A DNA stretch of 64,000 nt from CAVVJA01 sp963801715 (GCA_963801715.1 CAWDGB010000006.1:1-64000), one strand, 5' to 3'. Counted from the first letter of the stretch, positions 44,713-54,573 are shown. Translations and numbers: made by a program. Notes: generated by a model from the letters alone, not told the origin.

Positions 44713-45201
44713 CTATTCGCCTTCAGGGACCTGATCGTCAACCCACTCCGCGAAGCGCAGCAATGTGTCTATCCAGACGCCCACGGTGTACTTCAGCTGG
44801 TTGCGCGTGACTCCCGCCTCGAAGTCGTAACACTGCTCGGCACAGATGCCGACCATGCCGTCGTCGGGGAGCACGGTGTAGGCCTTGGGGAACAGCTTGG
44901 TGCGGTTCCAGTCGTCGAGCATCAATGCGATGGACGGCCGCAGGTCGACGGCGAACCGACGGTTGACGTACATCCGCGCTTGGACGACCTCGTTCCGTTC
45001 CCCGTAGTGGAAGAAGTACACGCTGCACTTCTCCCAGCGGACCGTCAGGTCGCCGTCGTCGTCGATGGTGTGCTTCAGGCCGTATTCGTCGAGGATCTGC
45101 TGCAGGGCGGCGGTCGTCGGCGAGATCTCCGTGTTGCCGCGTGGATCGCGCCGCCGCTGGGTGAGTGCTTCTTCGGGCGACCGGGAACGACGGCGGAACA
45201 C
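44713..45201 (-). CDS. YbjN domain protein
   Basis: The 162-residue protein carries a YbjN-type sensory/chaperone-like fold from about residue 30: LQQILDEYGLKHTIDDDGDL, TVRWEKCSVYFFHYGERNEV, and VGICAEQCYDFEAGVTRNQL. In Actinobacteria YbjN proteins bind no known ligand and are often near housekeeping genes. GTG start; the 36-base gap to the proline-racemase-like gene and 3-base gap to dgt suggest an operon. Confidence 0.85.
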   Translation of the reverse strand: MFRRRSRSPEEALTQRRRDPRGNTEISPTTAALQQILDEYGLKHTIDDDGDLTVRWEKCSVYFFHYGERNEVVQARMYVNRRFAVDLRPSIALMLDDWNRTKLFPKAYTVLPDDGMVGICAEQCYDFEAGVTRNQLKYTVGVWIDTLLRFAEWVDDQVPEGE

Positions 45202-45237
45202 GCCTCGAACCTACCCCGCGACGGTGACACCGTGCCG

Positions 45238-46275
45238 TCAGCGAGGTGAACCCATCCAGGTGTCAGACAGCGTGTATCCCTCGGGGAACGGATCGGCTGG
45301 GTCGAGGCCGACCTGGGAGACGTCGGTCAGATAGGCCTGCCCAGCCACGCTCGGGATCACGGCCGGAATGGATCCGACGGTCGTCAGCTCCTCGATCACC
45401 GCATCGAACCGACCGCCGATGATCGACTCGTGTACGAACGGCTCGCCGACCGCGATCTGCTCTCGCGCGTGCATGACCGCGAGGCGCGCTGACGTGCCTG
45501 TCCCGCAGGGTGAACGGTCGATTCGGCCCGGTGAGACGACGACGGCATTGCGGGCCGTCAATACGCCGGCGACTCGTTCGGCCGGTCGGGTGAACGCCGT
45601 GATCGTGATGCCCGCAAAGTCGGGGTGCTCCGGGTGCATGACCGGTAGCTGAGCGGAAGCTGCTTCCTTGATCCGCTGGCCGACAACGCACAGGTCCCGG
45701 GCTTCGTCGGCCGCGAGCTGGAAGCCCAGGCTCGGGGCGTCGACGAGGACGTAGGCCATGCCGCCCCACGCGACATCGACCGGCAGCGTGCCCAGTCCTG
45801 CCACCTCGACCGCGGCGCCGAGGTGATACGCGAAGGCCGGCTGATTGCGAAACCGAACACTCGTCACCTTCCCGTCGCGGCAGGTGCAGGTCAACCGGAT
45901 CAGGCCTGCCGGCGACTCCAGGACGAGCTCGGTAACCGGCTCCACCATGGGCACGAGGCCGGTTTCCAGCACCACCGTGCCGACGCAGATCGTGTTGCTG
46001 CCCGACATGACGGGGTACTCGGTCGACTCCATCACGACATAGCCGAGCTGCGCCTCCGGATGGTTGGACGGCAGCACGACGTTGGCACTGCGGATGACGT
46101 TGCCGCGTGGCTCCTTTAGCAAGAGCTGGCGGATGTCGTCCCGATTCTCGGCGAGGTACCGCATCTTGTCGAACATCGTGTAACCGGGAACGTCGCCAAT
46201 GCCGCCCACGACGACATTGCCGACTTCCCCTTCAGCATGCGCGCCAACAACCGTCAGTATGTTGGAAAAGCGCAC
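45238..46275 (-). CDS. proline racemase superfamily protein (hydroxyproline epimerase/dehydratase type)
   Basis: The 345-residue protein is of the proline racemase superfamily: GDVPGYTMFDKMRYL at the N-terminus, VMSGSNTICVGTVVLETGLV at the first catalytic site, and DRSPCGTGTSARLAVMHARE at the second. The first catalytic residue is Ser (MSGSNT) instead of Cys, and the second is Cys. Members with Cys/Cys are racemases or 4-hydroxyproline epimerases; replacement of one Cys points to another reaction such as 3-hydroxyproline dehydration or an epimerase variant. The exact activity is open. GTG 46275 is chosen since the upstream frame is not conserved-looking. It sits between ppdK and ybjN in the housekeeping block. 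Confidence 0.88.
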   Translation of the reverse strand: MRFSNILTVVGAHAEGEVGNVVVGGIGDVPGYTMFDKMRYLAENRDDIRQLLLKEPRGNVIRSANVVLPSNHPEAQLGYVVMESTEYPVMSGSNTICVGTVVLETGLVPMVEPVTELVLESPAGLIRLTCTCRDGKVTSVRFRNQPAFAYHLGAAVEVAGLGTLPVDVAWGGMAYVLVDAPSLGFQLAADEARDLCVVGQRIKEAASAQLPVMHPEHPDFAGITITAFTRPAERVAGVLTARNAVVVSPGRIDRSPCGTGTSARLAVMHAREQIAVGEPFVHESIIGGRFDAVIEELTTVGSIPAVIPSVAGQAYLTDVSQVGLDPADPFPEGYTLSDTWMGSPR

Positions 46276-46297
46276 CGATGTCCGTTCTCGCAGCCCG

Positions 46298-49006
46298 TCA
46301 GGCCGAGTCCGACATCGTGTTCGAGGACGCGCTGGCGCGGCCCGCTTCGAGCCGGGCGACGGGAACCCGGAACGGGGAGCAGGACACGTAGTCGAGGCCG
46401 ACTTCGTCGAAGAAGTGGACCGAATCGGGGTCGCCTCCGTGTTCGCCACACACCCCGAGTTTGAGACCGGCCCGCGCGGCCCGACCTCGTTCGGCACCGA
46501 CCCGTACCAGTTCGCCGACACCATCACGGTCGATCGTCTCGAACGGAGAGACCCCGAAGATGCCCTTCTCAAGATAAGCCGAGAAGAAAGCGGCCTCCAC
46601 GTCGTCGCGGGAGAAACCCCAGGTCGTCTGGGTGAGGTCGTTGGTGCCGAAGGAGAAGAACTCGGCGGATTCGGCAATCTGGCTGGCCGTCACGGCGGCC
46701 CGGGGAAGTTCGATCATCGTTCCGATGAGGAACTCCAGGTTCACGCCGGTCTCGGTACGGACGTCCCGCGCGACGTGAATGATGTCCTGCTTGACGGTCT
46801 CGAATTCCTGAACGGCGGCAACGAGCGGGACCATGATCTCCACTCGCGGCGCGCCGCCGGCCAGAATGCGCTCAGCGGCGGCCTCCAGAATCGCGCGGGC
46901 CTGCATCGCGAACAGACCCGGAATGACCACGCCAAGCCGGACTCCGCGCAGGCCGAGCATCGGGTTCTGCTCGTGCAGCTTGTGCACGGCCTGGAGCAAG
47001 CGACGGTCGTTCTCGGTGGCATCGCCGCGGGCCTCCGCGAGCGCGACCCGCACGGACAGCTCGGTGAGGTCCGGAAGGAACTCGTGCAGCGGTGGGTCGA
47101 GGAGCCGGATCGTCACGGGCAGGTCGTCCATCGCTTCGAAGATGCCGACGAAGTCTTTCCGTTGCAGCGGAAGCAATTCGGCGAGCTGCCGGTCACGTTC
47201 CTCGTCCGTCTCGGCGAGGATGAGCGCTTCGACGAGCGCGCGTCGATCACCGAGGAACATGTGCTCGGTACGGCACAGACCGATGCCCTCCGCGCCGAAC
47301 CGGCGGGCCCGGTCCGCGTCCTCAGCGATGTCGGCGTTGGTTCGAACGGTCATCCGCCGCAGGCCATCCGCATGCCCTATTACCCGGTGCACAGCGGCGA
47401 CCAGGTCACCGGCCTCGGGCGTGTCCGGATCGAGCTCGCCCTCGAAGTACTGCACCACCGGCGAGGGCACGACGGCCACCTCGCCGAGGAACACATCACC
47501 CGACGTGCCGTCGATGGATATGACGTCTCCCTCGTTGACCTCAACGCCATCCCGGGTTGTGAATCGCCGGTCATTGCTCGACACATCGACCGATTCCGCG
47601 CCGCACACGCACGTCTTGCCCATCCCGCGGGCGACCACCGCAGCGTGGCTGGTCTTGCCGCCCCGGCTGGTCAGAATCCCCTGCGCCGCGACCATGCCGT
47701 GCAGATCGTCTGGATTGGTCTCCCGACGCACCAGAATCACTTTCTCACCGCGGTTGCTCCACTCGACCGCGGTGTTGGAGTCGAACACCACCTTGCCGAC
47801 CGCCGCCCCGGGCGAGGCGTTCATCCCGTGCGCGATCCTCGTGGGACTCGCCGACTCGTCGAATCGCGGGAACATCAACTGGGCGAGCTGGGCGCCGGTT
47901 ACCCGCTGCAGGGCCTCGTCCATGTCGATCAGGCCCTGGTCGACGAGCTGCGTCGCAATCCGGAACGCCGCCGCCGCCGTGCGCTTGCCGATCCGGGTCT
48001 GCAGCATCCACAGCTTGCCGCGCTCGATGGTGAATTCGATGTCGCACAAATCCCGGTAGTGCTCCTCGAGGACGTGCATGATGCGCATCAGCTCGTCGTA
48101 GGAGCGCTTGTCGATCTGCTCCAGATCGGTCAATGGCACGGTGTTGCGGATCCCGGAGACCACGTCCTCACCTTGGGCGTTCTGCAGATAGTCCCCATAC
48201 ACCCCCTGGGCGCCCGACGCCGGGTCCCGGGTGAACGCCACCCCGGTGCCGGAGTCCATGCCTAGATTGCCGAACACCATCGCGACGATGTTCACCGCCG
48301 TACCCAGGTCTCCGGGGATCCGTTCCTGGCGCCGGTACAGCACCGCGCGCGAGGTGTTCCACGAGTCGAACACCGCGCGAACCGCAAGGTCCATCTGCTC
48401 CCGGGGTTCTTGCGGGAACTCGCGGCCGGCGTGCTTGACGACGACGTCCTTGAATGTCTCGACGAGCCGGCGCAAGTCTGCCGCGTCCAGGTCCAGGTCA
48501 CTCGCGAGGTCGTCACCGGACTTGGCACGTTTGGCCGCGTCCAACGCCTCCTCGAACGCCTCCCCTGGGATGCCCAGCACCGTCTTGCCGAACATCTGGA
48601 TCAGCCGGCGGTACGAGTCGAACGCGAAGCGCTCATTGCCCGCTTGCGCTGCCAATCCGCGCACGGACTGGTCGTTCAGACCGATATTCAGGACGGTCTC
48701 CATCATTCCCGGCATCGAGAACTTCGCCCCCGACCGCACCGACACAAGCAGCGGGTCATCCGGCTGGCCGAGGCGCTTCCCCATCCGCGATTCCAGGTCC
48801 GCCAGATGCTCGCTCACCTCATCGGCCAGCTCCGCCGGCTCTCGACCCGACTTCAAATACTCCTTGCAGGCCTCGACCGTGATCGTGAACCCGGGCGGGA
48901 CTGGCAGGCCGAGGTTCGTCATCTCGGCCAGGTTGGCGCCCTTGCCACCCAGCAGGTCCTTTAAGTCCTTGTTACCTTCGGCAAAGTCGTACACGAACTT
49001 CGGCAT
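46298..49006 (-). CDS. ppdK: pyruvate, phosphate dikinase
   Basis: The 902-residue enzyme contains the N-terminal nucleotide-binding part (FAEGNKDLKDLLGGKGANLA, SVRSGAKFSMPGMMETVLNI), the phosphohistidine domain with GGKTSHAAVVARGMGKTCVC (catalytic His), and the C-terminal PEP/pyruvate barrel (GIGLCRTEHMFL, MVPLVAA, FGTNDLTQTTWGFSRDD, GVCGEHGGDP). It converts pyruvate, ATP and phosphate to PEP, AMP and diphosphate, reversibly. The frame is complete and intact despite its length. It is co-oriented with dusB and glyS upstream. Confidence 0.97.
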   Translation of the reverse strand: MPKFVYDFAEGNKDLKDLLGGKGANLAEMTNLGLPVPPGFTITVEACKEYLKSGREPAELADEVSEHLADLESRMGKRLGQPDDPLLVSVRSGAKFSMPGMMETVLNIGLNDQSVRGLAAQAGNERFAFDSYRRLIQMFGKTVLGIPGEAFEEALDAAKRAKSGDDLASDLDLDAADLRRLVETFKDVVVKHAGREFPQEPREQMDLAVRAVFDSWNTSRAVLYRRQERIPGDLGTAVNIVAMVFGNLGMDSGTGVAFTRDPASGAQGVYGDYLQNAQGEDVVSGIRNTVPLTDLEQIDKRSYDELMRIMHVLEEHYRDLCDIEFTIERGKLWMLQTRIGKRTAAAAFRIATQLVDQGLIDMDEALQRVTGAQLAQLMFPRFDESASPTRIAHGMNASPGAAVGKVVFDSNTAVEWSNRGEKVILVRRETNPDDLHGMVAAQGILTSRGGKTSHAAVVARGMGKTCVCGAESVDVSSNDRRFTTRDGVEVNEGDVISIDGTSGDVFLGEVAVVPSPVVQYFEGELDPDTPEAGDLVAAVHRVIGHADGLRRMTVRTNADIAEDADRARRFGAEGIGLCRTEHMFLGDRRALVEALILAETDEERDRQLAELLPLQRKDFVGIFEAMDDLPVTIRLLDPPLHEFLPDLTELSVRVALAEARGDATENDRRLLQAVHKLHEQNPMLGLRGVRLGVVIPGLFAMQARAILEAAAERILAGGAPRVEIMVPLVAAVQEFETVKQDIIHVARDVRTETGVNLEFLIGTMIELPRAAVTASQIAESAEFFSFGTNDLTQTTWGFSRDDVEAAFFSAYLEKGIFGVSPFETIDRDGVGELVRVGAERGRAARAGLKLGVCGEHGGDPDSVHFFDEVGLDYVSCSPFRVPVARLEAGRASASSNTMSDSA

Positions 49007-49111
49007 TTGGCGCTCTCACCCTTCGATCGGTGGGGGTTAGTAGACGGTAAGGCCCGAGATCGCTTTCCGCTAGGACGCAGGCCATGCTCTGCTCGGCGAA
49101 CCACGAGCGAC

Positions 49112-50236
49112 TCAGCCGCCCGAATCGCTCAACTCCGCGTCCGGAGGCACGGTACGCGTCCGGCGGTCGGCCAGCCAACCATCCGGGAGTGCGACCGGCC
49201 GGGCCGGTGTCGTCCGGCCGCGCGGCCGGCCGAGCACGTCGGGGGGAAATGGCTGGTCGAGATCCAGACTGCCTAACCGGCGGTCGAGTTCGGCGAGCGT
49301 CGACACGCTGCCCAACGCCGCGCGGGTCTTGCTGCCGACCACGTAGCCCTTCAGATACCACGCGACGTGCTTGCGAAATTCGGGCAGCCCGCGTTTCTCG
49401 CCTAGCCACTCGGCGAGGAGTTCGGCGTGTTGGCGCATCGCTCGGGTCACGTCCCGCAGATCGGGTCGCACTCGTTCGGCGCGACCGGTGAACGCCGCTG
49501 CGAGATCGGCGAATAGCCACGGCCGCCCCAGGCAGCCACGTCCGACGACCACGCCGGCACAGCCGGTTTCGGCGACCATCCGCAGCGCGTCCTCGGCCTC
49601 CCAGATGTCGCCGTTGCCGAGCACCGGGATGTTCAGCAGATCGGCCAACTCGGCTATCGGACCCCAGCGGGCATGGCCTCCGTAGAAATCGCTCGCCGTC
49701 CGCCCGTGCAGGGCCACATATGTCACCCCTGCGTCCTGCGCCCGGAGGCCGGCTTCGCGGTAAGTCAGATGGTCGGCGTCGATGCCGAGCCGCATCTTGA
49801 CCGTGATCGGCACCGCCGAAGCGGCGGCTTCGACGGCGGCAGTGACGATGTCGCCGAAGAGGTCGATACGCCACGGCAACGCCGCGCCGCCGCCCTTGCG
49901 GGTCACCTTGGGCACCGGGCAGCCGAAGTTGAGGTCTATGTGGTCGGCCAGATCTTCATCGACGATCATCCGCACCGCCGCCCGGACGACCCCGGGATCG
50001 ACGCCGTACAGCTGAAGGCTGCGCGGCGTCTCGTCCGGCGCGAACCGGATCAGACGCAGCGTCTTCGGATGACGCTCGACAAGCGAACGAGACGTGATCA
50101 TCTCGCTCACGAACAGACCGCGACCGTAGGCGCGACATAGTCGACGAAACGCGGTGTTCGTTATGCCTGCCATGGGCGCTAACACGACTGGAACCGGCGC
50201 CACGACCCGCTCCGAGAGCCGGAGCGGTGCGATCAT
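49112..50236 (-). CDS. dusB: tRNA-dihydrouridine synthase
   Basis: The TIM-barrel FMN enzyme shows VLAPMAGITNTAFRRLC near its start, the catalytic Cys motif HIDLNFGCPVPKVTRKGGGA, and LRAQDAGVTYVALHGRTASD and VLGNGDIWEAEDALRMV for FMN and tRNA binding. It reduces uridines in the tRNA D-loop. The frame opens at TTG 50317, inside glyS, but ATG 50236 fits the usual N-terminus better and gives 374 residues. Neither start has a strong ribosome binding site. Confidence 0.93.
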   Translation of the reverse strand: MIAPLRLSERVVAPVPVVLAPMAGITNTAFRRLCRAYGRGLFVSEMITSRSLVERHPKTLRLIRFAPDETPRSLQLYGVDPGVVRAAVRMIVDEDLADHIDLNFGCPVPKVTRKGGGAALPWRIDLFGDIVTAAVEAAASAVPITVKMRLGIDADHLTYREAGLRAQDAGVTYVALHGRTASDFYGGHARWGPIAELADLLNIPVLGNGDIWEAEDALRMVAETGCAGVVVGRGCLGRPWLFADLAAAFTGRAERVRPDLRDVTRAMRQHAELLAEWLGEKRGLPEFRKHVAWYLKGYVVGSKTRAALGSVSTLAELDRRLGSLDLDQPFPPDVLGRPRGRTTPARPVALPDGWLADRRTRTVPPDAELSDSGG

Positions 50237-50279
50237 GGGGTCGACGTCGCCGAGGCCGGCTGGGCCACCGGCCGGCGCG

Positions 50280-51662
50280 TCAACAACCAGCGAGCCTGGC
50301 GGCAAGGTAGGACTCAACCTGGTCGATGCCGATGCGGTCCTGGGCCATGCTGTCGCGGTCCCGCACCGTCACGGCGTTGTCGTCGAGAGTGTCGAAATCG
50401 ATGGTGACGCAATACGGCGTCCCGATCTCGTCCTGGCGCCGATACCGGCGCCCGATCGCCTGCGTATCGTCGAACTCCACATTCCAGCAGCGCCGGAGCA
50501 GCGCGGCGAGGTCACGGGCCTTCGGCGACAAATCAGCGTGGCGAGACAGCGGCAAAACGGCAGCCTTGACCGGCGCGAGCCGCTTGTCCAATCGCAGCAC
50601 GGTGCGCTTCTCCAACTTCCCTTTCGCGTCGGGCGCCTCGTCTTCGCTGTAGGCGTCGAGCAGAAAGGTCAACACGGCTCTCGTGAGACCGGCGGCCGGT
50701 TCGATCACGTAGGGCGTCCACCGCTCGTTGCGTTCCTGGTCGAAATAGGTCAGATCGACGCCGGAGTGTTTGGCGTGTGTCTTCAGGTCGAAGTCCGTGC
50801 GATTCGCTATGCCTTCGAGTTCTGCGAATTCGGCGCCCCCGAAGCGAAATCGGTACTCGATGTCGACAGTGCGCGTCGAATAGTGGGACAGCTTGTCTTT
50901 CGGATGCTCGTAGAGGCGCAGATTCTCCGGGTCGACGCCGAGGTCGACCCACCAGTTCCAGCGCTCCTGCAGCCAGTAGTCGTGCCATTCCGCATCGGTG
51001 CCCGGTACGACGAAGAACTCCATCTCCATCTGCTCGAATTCTCTGGTCCGGAAGATGAAGTTGCCCGGCGTGATCTCGTTGCGGAAGCTTTTGCCAACCT
51101 GCGCGATCCCGAACGGCGGCTTCTTGCGCGCGGTCGTCATGACATTGAGGAAGTTGATGAAAATGCCCTGCGCGGTCTCGGGCCGAAGGTAGTAGAGGCT
51201 CTCGTCAGTCTCAACGGCGCCTAGGAACGTCTTGAGCATCATGTTGAACTCGCGCGGCGGCGTAAAGCGACCCTTCGTGCCGCAGTTCGGGCAGTTGATG
51301 TCAGCCAGGCCGTGTTCGGGTAGATGCCCGTGCTTGGCCTCGTAGGCTTCCTCGAGGTGATCGGCCCGGAAGCGATGGTGGCAGTGGAGACATTCCACCA
51401 GCGGGTCGTGAAACGCTTCGAGGTGGCCGGATGCCTGCCAGACATCCGTCGCGAGGATCACCGCCGAATCCAATCCGACGATGTCATCGCGGGAGGTGAC
51501 CATGGCCTGCCACCACGCGCGCCTGATGTTCTCCTTCAGCTCGACGCCAAGCGGGCCGTAGTCCCAGGCGGACCGGGTGCCGCCGTAAATCTCGCTCGAC
51601 GGGAAGACAAAGCCGCGTCGTTTCGCGAGATTCACGACGGTGTCGTTGCGGTCAGCAGGCAC
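50280..51662 (-). CDS. glyS: glycyl-tRNA synthetase
   Basis: The 460-residue class II synthetase starts VPADRNDTVVNLAKRRGFVF and has the PSSEIYGG and SAWDYGPLGVELK segments, a zinc-knuckle-like CPNCGTKG region, motif 2 GKSFRNEITPGNFIFRTREF, and motif 3 late (VIEPAAGLTRAVLTFLLDAY). The C-terminal anticodon-binding domain follows. It charges tRNA-Gly as an alpha2 enzyme. GTG 51662 fits the family N-terminus; the longer frame to 51791 is not conserved in form. Confidence 0.96.
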   Translation of the reverse strand: MPADRNDTVVNLAKRRGFVFPSSEIYGGTRSAWDYGPLGVELKENIRRAWWQAMVTSRDDIVGLDSAVILATDVWQASGHLEAFHDPLVECLHCHHRFRADHLEEAYEAKHGHLPEHGLADINCPNCGTKGRFTPPREFNMMLKTFLGAVETDESLYYLRPETAQGIFINFLNVMTTARKKPPFGIAQVGKSFRNEITPGNFIFRTREFEQMEMEFFVVPGTDAEWHDYWLQERWNWWVDLGVDPENLRLYEHPKDKLSHYSTRTVDIEYRFRFGGAEFAELEGIANRTDFDLKTHAKHSGVDLTYFDQERNERWTPYVIEPAAGLTRAVLTFLLDAYSEDEAPDAKGKLEKRTVLRLDKRLAPVKAAVLPLSRHADLSPKARDLAALLRRCWNVEFDDTQAIGRRYRRQDEIGTPYCVTIDFDTLDDNAVTVRDRDSMAQDRIGIDQVESYLAARLAGC

Positions 51663-51724
51663 TAAGCCAGGGTACCGGGGCCGGTGAGCCCACTCCCGCC
51701 AACGGCAGCGCTTCGCGCCTGCTC

Positions 51725-52537
51725 TTAGCCGACGGGGCCAGCCCCACCGAAACGCCGGTCCCGCTGGGCATACGTCATACAGGCACGCCACAGGTTCCGG
51801 CGATCGAACTCGGGCCAGGGTGTGTCATCGAATACCAGCTCGGCGTAGGCCGACTGCCACAGCAGGAAGTTCGACGTGCGCTTCTCGCCCGAGCTCCGGA
51901 TGAACAGGTCGACATCCGGCAATCCCGGCTCGTCGAGGTGCGCGTCGATCGTGCGCTCGTCGATCTTCGCCGGATTGATCGTGCCAGCCGCAACCTCGCG
52001 AGCAATGGCTCGCATCGCGTCGACAAGCTCGGCCCGGCCACCGTAGTTGACGCAGAACTGGAGAGTCAGCCGGTCGTTGTTGCGGGTGTACTCCTCGGCG
52101 TCTTCGAGTTGATCGATGACCGAGCGCCACAAGCGCGGGCGGCGCCCGGCCCACCGGATCCGCACACCGAGCGCGCCGAGTTCGTCGCGTCGGCGTCGGA
52201 TCACCTCCTTGTTGAAACCCATGAGGAAACGCACCTCCTCCGGCGTCCGGCGCCAGTTCTCGGTGGAGAACGCGTACGCCGACACCGTGGTGACCCCGAT
52301 CTCGATGGCACCGTGCAACACGTCAAGCAGCGCGGCTTCGCCCGCCCGATGCCCCTCGGTTCGAGGCAGTCCGCGCTGCCGGGCCCAGCGTCCGTTGCCG
52401 TCCATGACGAGGGCGACGTGACGGGGCAGGAACTGGGCCGGGATGCTTGGCGGACGCTCGCCCGATGGATGAGGCGGCGGATCGGGCCACTGCCCGGCAT
52501 TACCCCGGCGGCCCGGCGCGGTCGTCGACGAAGTCAC
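51725..52537 (-). CDS. uppS: isoprenyl (undecaprenyl/decaprenyl) diphosphate synthase
   Basis: The 270-residue cis-prenyltransferase has HVALVMDGNGRWARQRGLPR, then GHRAGEAALLD (catalytic Asp in MDGNGRW), TVSAYAFSTENWRR, and the C-terminal DLFIRSSGEKRTSNFLLWQS followed by YAELVFDDTPWPEF. It makes the C50/C55 lipid carrier used in cell-wall synthesis. GTG start. It lies 39 bases after recO, as in other Actinobacteria. Confidence 0.97.
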   Translation of the reverse strand: MTSSTTAPGRRGNAGQWPDPPPHPSGERPPSIPAQFLPRHVALVMDGNGRWARQRGLPRTEGHRAGEAALLDVLHGAIEIGVTTVSAYAFSTENWRRTPEEVRFLMGFNKEVIRRRRDELGALGVRIRWAGRRPRLWRSVIDQLEDAEEYTRNNDRLTLQFCVNYGGRAELVDAMRAIAREVAAGTINPAKIDERTIDAHLDEPGLPDVDLFIRSSGEKRTSNFLLWQSAYAELVFDDTPWPEFDRRNLWRACMTYAQRDRRFGGAGPVG

Positions 52538-52576
52538 CGCGCCACGGTATCCCCCGCTCGTGCGGGGCCGACGGAA

Positions 52577-53335
52577 TCAGCGGTCGACGAGCGGCAGGGA
52601 ACGCAACCCGCGCTCGAGATGCCATTGCAGGTGAGCGGCGATCAGCCCGCTGGCCTCGCGCCGCACGTTGCCCGGACTCGCATCCGCGCGCGCCCAATCA
52701 CCACTGAGAAGGGCGACCATCAGGTCGATGGTCCCGGACTGTGGGCACGGGGAACCGGGTGGGCGGCAGGTCTCACAGACCGCCCCTCCGGCGGGCACGT
52801 TGAATGCCACGTGCGGGCCCGGTGCCGAGCAGCTCGCGCATTCACGCAACGCCGGTTCCCATCCGGCACCGGACATGGCCCGGATGAGGAAAGCGTCCAG
52901 GACGAGCGACGGATCGTGTTCCCGCTCCGTGAGTGCCCGCAGTGCCCCGACGAGAAGCAGGTACAACCGCAGTGCGGGTTCACCCTCCTCGGTGAGGCGC
53001 TCCGCCGTCTCGCAGATCGCCGACAGGGACGTCCACCGGGCGTAGTCGCCGGACAGCTGCGCACCGAAGGCGTCCAACGACTCGGTCTGGATGACGGTGT
53101 CCAGCTTGCGGCGCGCGGGGGCGTCGCCGGGTGCCTGCGGATTGCGGGTCAGTAGCTGCATGTCGACATGGCTGCCGGGCTCCAGGCGGGCACCAAACTT
53201 CGAGGTTGTGCGCCGCACACCCCGGCCGACCGCGCGGACCCGGCCGTGTCGACGCGTGAGCAGACTGACGATCCGGTCTGCCTCACCGAGCTTGTGCACC
53301 CGCAGCACGACCGCTTCGTCCCGATACAACGGCAC
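52577..53335 (-). CDS. recO: DNA repair protein RecO
   Basis: The 252-residue protein has the OB-fold N-terminus LYRDEAVVLRVHKLGEADRI, then VSLLTRRHGRVRAVGRGVRR, and a C-terminal helical domain with the Cys zinc site CASCSAPGPHVAF and CETCRPPG. RecO anneals DNA strands and loads RecA with RecR in recombinational repair. Start GTG 53335. The MFS gene ends 12 bases upstream, so recO is probably transcribed with it and era. Confidence 0.95.
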   Translation of the reverse strand: MPLYRDEAVVLRVHKLGEADRIVSLLTRRHGRVRAVGRGVRRTTSKFGARLEPGSHVDMQLLTRNPQAPGDAPARRKLDTVIQTESLDAFGAQLSGDYARWTSLSAICETAERLTEEGEPALRLYLLLVGALRALTEREHDPSLVLDAFLIRAMSGAGWEPALRECASCSAPGPHVAFNVPAGGAVCETCRPPGSPCPQSGTIDLMVALLSGDWARADASPGNVRREASGLIAAHLQWHLERGLRSLPLVDR

Positions 53336-53347
53336 CCATCGATGATC

Positions 53348-54565
53348 TCACTCCGGGCCGACAGACACCGGTTGCGGCGCCACCGGCCGGCGAGCCAACC
53401 GCCGGTGCAGCATAGCGGCGCTCACGCCGAGAGCCAGACCGCATCCGACGGTCACCAGGAAGGCCGGACGCGCGCCATGCGAGTCCGCGATGCGACCGAC
53501 AAACGCCGACACGATCCCATAGCCCATGGCAATGCCGGTGGAAAACCACCCCATGCTCTCGGTCAGCGCCGCAGCCGGCACGAGCTGCTGAATCAGGGTG
53601 AAGGCAGTGATCAGGGTAGGAGCGATACCCAACCCGACCACGAAGATGATCACCGTGAGGAGTGGAACATTCGCGGCAAGCAAGAACAGCCATGGGAGCA
53701 CTCCAAACACCATGGCCTGAATGCGAAACCGTTCCAGGACGGGCGCGTGCCAGTGCCGCGAGCCGTAGAAGAAACCACTGAGCGCGCTACCGGTGGCGAA
53801 AGCGGCCAGGACCAGCCCGCTCCAAGCTGTGGCATCGCGCTGGCCGCAGAACGCGATGGCTGTGACCTCGGCGCTCGCGAACACCCCACCCATTGCGGCG
53901 CCGGCTGCTACCAGGAACGGCATGCCGGCATAGCGCAACGCGCTGGGATGACGAGGCGCACCGGCCGGGTGGGCCGGCGGCTCGGTTGCTCGCTGCTGCC
54001 GAAGCCAGACGGTGCCGACCCCCACCAAGGCGGCCCCGACGACCAGAACGCCGAGCGGGTCGATCTGGGTGGCAATGAGCGTTGCGATCAGCGGTCCAAC
54101 GGTGAAGATCAGCTCGTCCAGGATGGACTCGACCGAGTAGCCCGTATTGAGCTCTGGACGACCGGCCAGGACGAACGACCAGCGCGCCCGAGTCAGCGAT
54201 CCGACTGATAGATAGCAGAACCCGAGCATGGTCGCCGGAGCCAGCAAGACGGCATCCGGAGCGTTGGCTCCGACAAGAAGCCCGAGCGTGATAGCAGCGG
54301 TGATGTGTCCCGCCGACGCCGGGATCAGCACACGGTGTTGCCCGTACCGGTCGATCAGCCGGCCGAGCACGGGCGTGCCGATGCCATTGGCCACCACATA
54401 CGTTCCGCTCAGCAGTCCGGCGAACGAGTAGTGACCGGTCCGGATCGAGAGGAGCAGCACCAGACCGATCGGGTAGATCGCAATCGGCATGCGCATGACG
54501 AAGCCGGCGGCGGTGAAGGCCGCCGTTCCTGGCGCGTGGAACGCGGCACGGTAGGTGTCGAGCAC
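53348..54565 (-). CDS. MFS transporter inserted between era and recO
   Basis: The 405-residue protein has about 12 membrane helices in the drug-exporter style (YSFAGLLSGTYVVANGIGTP, VLGRLIDRYGQHRVLIPASA in loop 2-3, and GALSGFFYGSRHW). It likely exports small molecules; substrate unknown. GTG start with a gap of 8 bases to era and 12 to recO, so it is part of that operon. An MFS gene at this position is seen in several Actinobacteria (family knowledge; not checked here). Confidence 0.9.
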   Translation of the reverse strand: MLDTYRAAFHAPGTAAFTAAGFVMRMPIAIYPIGLVLLLSIRTGHYSFAGLLSGTYVVANGIGTPVLGRLIDRYGQHRVLIPASAGHITAAITLGLLVGANAPDAVLLAPATMLGFCYLSVGSLTRARWSFVLAGRPELNTGYSVESILDELIFTVGPLIATLIATQIDPLGVLVVGAALVGVGTVWLRQQRATEPPAHPAGAPRHPSALRYAGMPFLVAAGAAMGGVFASAEVTAIAFCGQRDATAWSGLVLAAFATGSALSGFFYGSRHWHAPVLERFRIQAMVFGVLPWLFLLAANVPLLTVIIFVVGLGIAPTLITAFTLIQQLVPAAALTESMGWFSTGIAMGYGIVSAFVGRIADSHGARPAFLVTVGCGLALGVSAAMLHRRLARRPVAPQPVSVGPE

Positions 54566-54573
54566 GTAGTGTC

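Noticed and set aside
46199..48265. 688-codon plus-strand open frame opposite ppdK
   Set aside because: It is the antisense shadow of the intact ppdK gene in high-GC sequence, with Arg/His/Gln-rich content and no family features.
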